From: Thamnaconus septentrionalis | Taxonomy: Eukaryota > Chordata > Actinopteri > Tetraodontiformes > Monacanthidae | NCBI GenBank assembly: GCA_009823395.1 | Contig: CM020502.1 | Location: forward strand, 14,571,001-14,635,000 | Length of the DNA: 64,000 nucleotides | Reading direction: 5' to 3' | Shown: piece after piece, positions 42,098-64,000 of the stretch | How positions within the stretch are numbered: the first letter of the stretch is position 1 | Layout of the letters: the number at the start of each line of letters is the position of its first letter | Made by a program: the position numbers and the translations under genes | The notes under the pieces: generated by a model | Seen by the model: the letters and a program-made list of their open reading frames with translations, nothing else | The model's database searches: none | Told to the model about the DNA's origin: nothing

Positions 42098-42655
42098 AAA
42101 AGTGGTGGAACCCGATTCCAGGGGGTTCAGTACTGGAGGTTGGTCTCGGTCTCCAGACATTTTTAAGGGTCTGGGTCTCGTCTTGGACGTTTTTACTGGG
42201 TCTGATCTTGGTCTGAGACTGGATGGACTGAGGGTTTTTGATCCAGACCAGTGGAGACTCAGCCAACACTGCAATAACACAATAATAACAGAAAAGAATC
42301 CAGCTGCTGCCTTGTTATGCTCTGTTGGTGACATCCAGAGTGACACCCTGCCCCCTTATTCCTAGTTCATTGATTTTTGAATTTTATGAAGCAAAGTTGT
42401 TTTTATGAAAATGGTTCAAAATAGTTGGCAAAGCAGCAAAATGTTGAAGAAAATTATTAAAAGGCGCTTTGCCAAAAAGAGATATTGCTGTTCCATTTCG
42501 AAGCAAACTGGAATTTTAAAAAGAAACTGCTCTTTTTTTCTGTTTTGTTGTCATTTTTCTTTGATATATAAAGTCTTGGTCTGGTCTCTTTCTCGATGCT
42601 CTCCAGTCTTGATAGTGTCTTGGTCTCGGTTGGTGCCATCTGGACTACAACACTA
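42098..42655 (+). mobile_element. MITE, GTCTTGGTCTCGG family, fullest copy
   Basis: Begins near CAGTACTGGAGGTTGGTCTC and ends TTGGTCTCGG...CTACAACACTAG. Shares its interior with 24553..24850, 51408..51703 and, inverted, 60753..61238. No transposase frame. Superfamily uncertain. Confidence 0.55.
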
Positions 42656-43657
42656 GATTCAAAGGTCAATATGAATACCACCCTCCCCCTCCTGCCCGCT
42701 TCGGCTGTGTGCTTTCAGTGAACGTGTTACAATCGTCGAGCGAGCGAACAAGCGAGTGTGTATGTGTGTGTGTTTTTGAGGATTGCGCTGCTCCTGTGTG
42801 TTCCACTGGATTCAAACAAGACACTTCTGAAGAGTCGGAGGAGGGGTGGGGGGTGCAGGGTTGGGGGCTCTGTTCATAAGGCCATAACAGAAGCCCCCCG
42901 CCCAGTGTGCGTCTGTAGAGCCCGCTCACTAGATAACGTTACACGATTGTTGGAGATACACACACTCATCAGGCCGACGGTGACACACACATACACATGC
43001 ACACATGCACACACAACAGGCTGCTGTGATCAAACAGGAGGCGGAACACAAGAACCCGGCACTGCTCGGAAAACACAGGAAGGCACATGGGACTGCAACA
43101 TGTGACCAGATGCGACAATTTTTTAAATTTTTTTTTAGCAATATGTATATGTGTATGTTTATTCTTTTGTATTCTTATTTTTTTTTAGGTATGATTTTTA
43201 TGGTCACTAAAGTAATATCTGAGGTTAAAGCATGAGTGACATTGACAACAGTAACAAAGCTGATGATGAGACGTCATGTAAACAGCACCACCAACAATCA
43301 ATAGAACTGTAAACTGCAAACACGTTTTTTTTTTAATTGTATTGGTAGGATTGTCTCCTACTGACTGCAGAATATTATAAGTTTGACCCCTTCAATAATG
43401 GGTTCAATCAAAATATTCAAAAACACATCAAATACATTATGTACATTAGCGGTTTATTACCAAATACGTCCTGATCAGATCAGCCTCCTTAGAAATTGTT
43501 AGTGGTGGTCTGGTGTCGTACGTATATATACGACTTTCTTTGAAATGTATATATATATACTGTATATATGTAGGTGTATGAATTAATATTCACACATATA
43601 TAATCATTAATTTTCTAGCAAAAGTTGAGTGGAGGCTATAAAAAGGAATAACTATTC

Positions 43658-43691
<34 letters not shown>

Positions 43692-45344
43692 CATGGAATT
43701 CCACAGTGTGCTGGATGTAAATGAAGAGCTTGAAATGGGACCTTTAAGTCACTGGATGAAATGCAACGACGGCATTTGGGCCATTTTGACTTGATTTCTA
43801 TGACATAAAAGTCCATGTACGATTATATCGATAGTTGTCATGTTAAACACGGTAGGTCCTTCATAACTCCAGCAACAATATCCCTCTATAACTGTTGAAA
43901 GTTTCATATAGGAAGTTGTACTGATACTGATACTAAAATTATCCTATAAATAAATATTTTTCATAGTTTTGCTGACACATATTCCAGCTTATGTTGAATG
44001 AATTGACTGACAAATTGAATACGAGTTTGCAAAACTAGGTAAGATTGACTTTACCCTCACTTGCCTGCCAATTTGAATTGTATTTTTTAGTGAAAGCTGC
44101 ACGCTTGTTAACAATAAAGTTGCACTTGTTTTCCAGCCTGCTGACGAAGAAAACCAGGATGTGTAAATATTTCATATCTACTAAAACGTATCTCTCTGGA
44201 AGCTGCCAGTCAAATTTTTGTCTTTCTTTGTAATAGTAACTTTACAAAGAAAGCAGGTGGTTGATATTTGCTTCAAAAAAAACAGCAGACTGATTAACGT
44301 GCAGTCCAGACATCTTGCTCATACAATCAGTGGCCTCTCCATTTGAGATCTGGAAAAAAAGCGCAGCGCCTCGGGTGGTGGGAGGGGGAACAACGCCCAC
44401 TTTCAAATGAAAAACTTGTGAACGATAATAAAGTGCGACACAGTTAAAACTTGGTCCAGCTTGAGTAAAGGGTCAACGAGAGAGAAATGGTTAAGAAAAG
44501 TGTCCTGTTTGATCACAGCCTGTCGCTCTGGTTTCCATCAGCCGCCTCCTCGGCTCAATCACTTTGGACCGTGAGGGAAACTGATTTTAGCCATTGAGAT
44601 ACAACTACACCCAACACAGCCACCCAATGGGTTGATTTCATAGAGCGGCATGGTCTACATCCAATCTCTGAATCAGGTCCGAGAACCGAGAACAAGACGC
44701 GAACAGACACGGTCGGTCTGATGATTGTGTATCAAAGGCTGTTGTGCGTCCCTGCTTTCCAGGGAACCGACTTGAACAGACTCAGCTGTCTTGAGGAGCT
44801 TGGATGTACACTCATTCATGTAGCGACATGTTATAAAAGACCAAAAAGAAAAAGAAAAAAAACAAACAAACAGCTTTTAAATATCGTGACAAATATAAAA
44901 TATTAGACTTACGTAAGGTCTATAACATTCTAGAATAACTTTTTGAAGGACTTACAACGTGTCCCCCGCTTTTAAAACCTTGTAATATCGCCTCAAAGAT
45001 AATATTTGAAGACCACCAAAGAAAAAGCACCACAAAAGTCATCATAGAAACAGAGATCTAACCATACAGTGGTATGTACAATGCGCGTAGGGCCAACAAT
45101 ACGGGGTGAAGACGCAAAGGAAGAGGAGGAAGAGGAGGAAGAGGAAGAAAACCACTTATCAAACTCCTGTCATGCAGAGAAGAATTTACACAGGAGACCT
45201 GAGGAGATTGGTCCCTGGTGGTCCTGGTGGTCTGTCTGTCTGTCTGTCTGTCGCCGTCCCAGAGACATCATCGCGCCAAAGTAAAGAGCTCAATATGGGG
45301 ATTATACACAAAGCGCTGATTCCTTTGAGGTCTCCGTGATGACC

Positions 45345-45350
45345 TTTATT
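45345..45350 (-). other. Candidate poly(A) signal of RARB
   Basis: TTTATT on plus is AATAAA on minus, about 225 nt downstream of the RARB stop. Known RARB 3' UTRs can be longer, so a more distal signal may be used. Confidence 0.4.
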
Positions 45351-45573
45351 TTTTTCTTTTGAAGAGGGGAGTCGGCGGAGGGGTCGGGGGGACGTCGGAG
45401 GAAAAATAGGGGGATATAAAGATAACATAATAATACCGAGCAAAGGAGTCGGGGTTGGGAGGTTTATAGGGGGGTGGTGGTGCCCCGTCTGGCTCTTCCT
45501 CTTTGTTTCTTGTTGTGTTTTCTACAAAGGGAGGCCAGACAGAGTTCACCTCAGGTTCACTTCAAGTTCCCTC

Positions 45574-64000
<18,427 letters not shown>

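Larger units (their letters stand above)
35776..45344. other. TOP2B-RARB intergenic region, no gene supported
   Basis: About 9.6 kb between convergent genes. It contains a near-palindrome at 36721..36740 (CCTTTGTGATGTCACAAAGG), CAC/CAT triplets (37428..37470), a delimited MITE (38386..38759), AAAC repeats (39528..39558), an A-tract (39738..39760), a promoter-like motif cluster (39985..40150), two further MITE copies (41384..41574, 42098..42655), an (AAT)n tract (43660..43690) and purine-rich and TGTC repeats (45116..45252). No conserved protein or structured RNA was recognised. Confidence 0.75.

Overview
This is a vertebrate, almost certainly teleost fish, nuclear genome window. The genes are split by many GT-AG introns, the introns are full of microsatellites and small inverted-repeat transposons of fish type, and every recognised protein is most like its vertebrate ortholog. 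Four orthologous genes lie in the order OXSM(-) NGLY1(+) TOP2B(+) RARB(-). From memory this is the gene order of human chromosome 3p24, so the locus is a conserved syntenic block. Presence of RARB argues against zebrafish, which has lost it; a percomorph-like fish is the best guess.

Layout. 1-796 holds OXSM 3' flank. 797-2761 is OXSM (two coding exons, mitochondrial beta-ketoacyl-ACP synthase). 2762-3298 is a short head-to-head interval, the presumed shared promoter. 3299-8477 is NGLY1 (12 coding exons, cytosolic peptide:N-glycanase), with its poly(A) signal near 8856. 8862-9626 is the TOP2B promoter and 5' UTR, with a YY1-type site, two inverted CCAAT boxes and a CHR-like motif. 9627-35235 is TOP2B (36 coding exons, DNA topoisomerase II beta). 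I placed all 36 exons, and their phases agree except inside exon 31, where the conserved reading frame changes. 35236-35775 is TOP2B 3' UTR. 35776-45344 is intergenic with no supportable gene, mostly transposon remnants and simple repeats. 45345-61426 holds the last four coding exons of RARB (ligand-binding domain and C-terminus). The DNA-binding-domain exons lie beyond 64000. TOP2B and RARB are convergent.

The four genes are not an operon and do unrelated jobs: mitochondrial fatty acid synthesis, deglycosylation of misfolded glycoproteins, DNA topology, and retinoid signalling. I found no new multi-gene system. The observations most worth checking are the frame change in TOP2B exon 31, an inverted pair of transposon copies in TOP2B intron 35, a duplicated 5' splice site after TOP2B exon 23, a five-unit DR1 half-site array inside a RARB intron, an orphan promoter-like motif cluster near 40 kb, and several well-delimited MITEs with target-site duplications.
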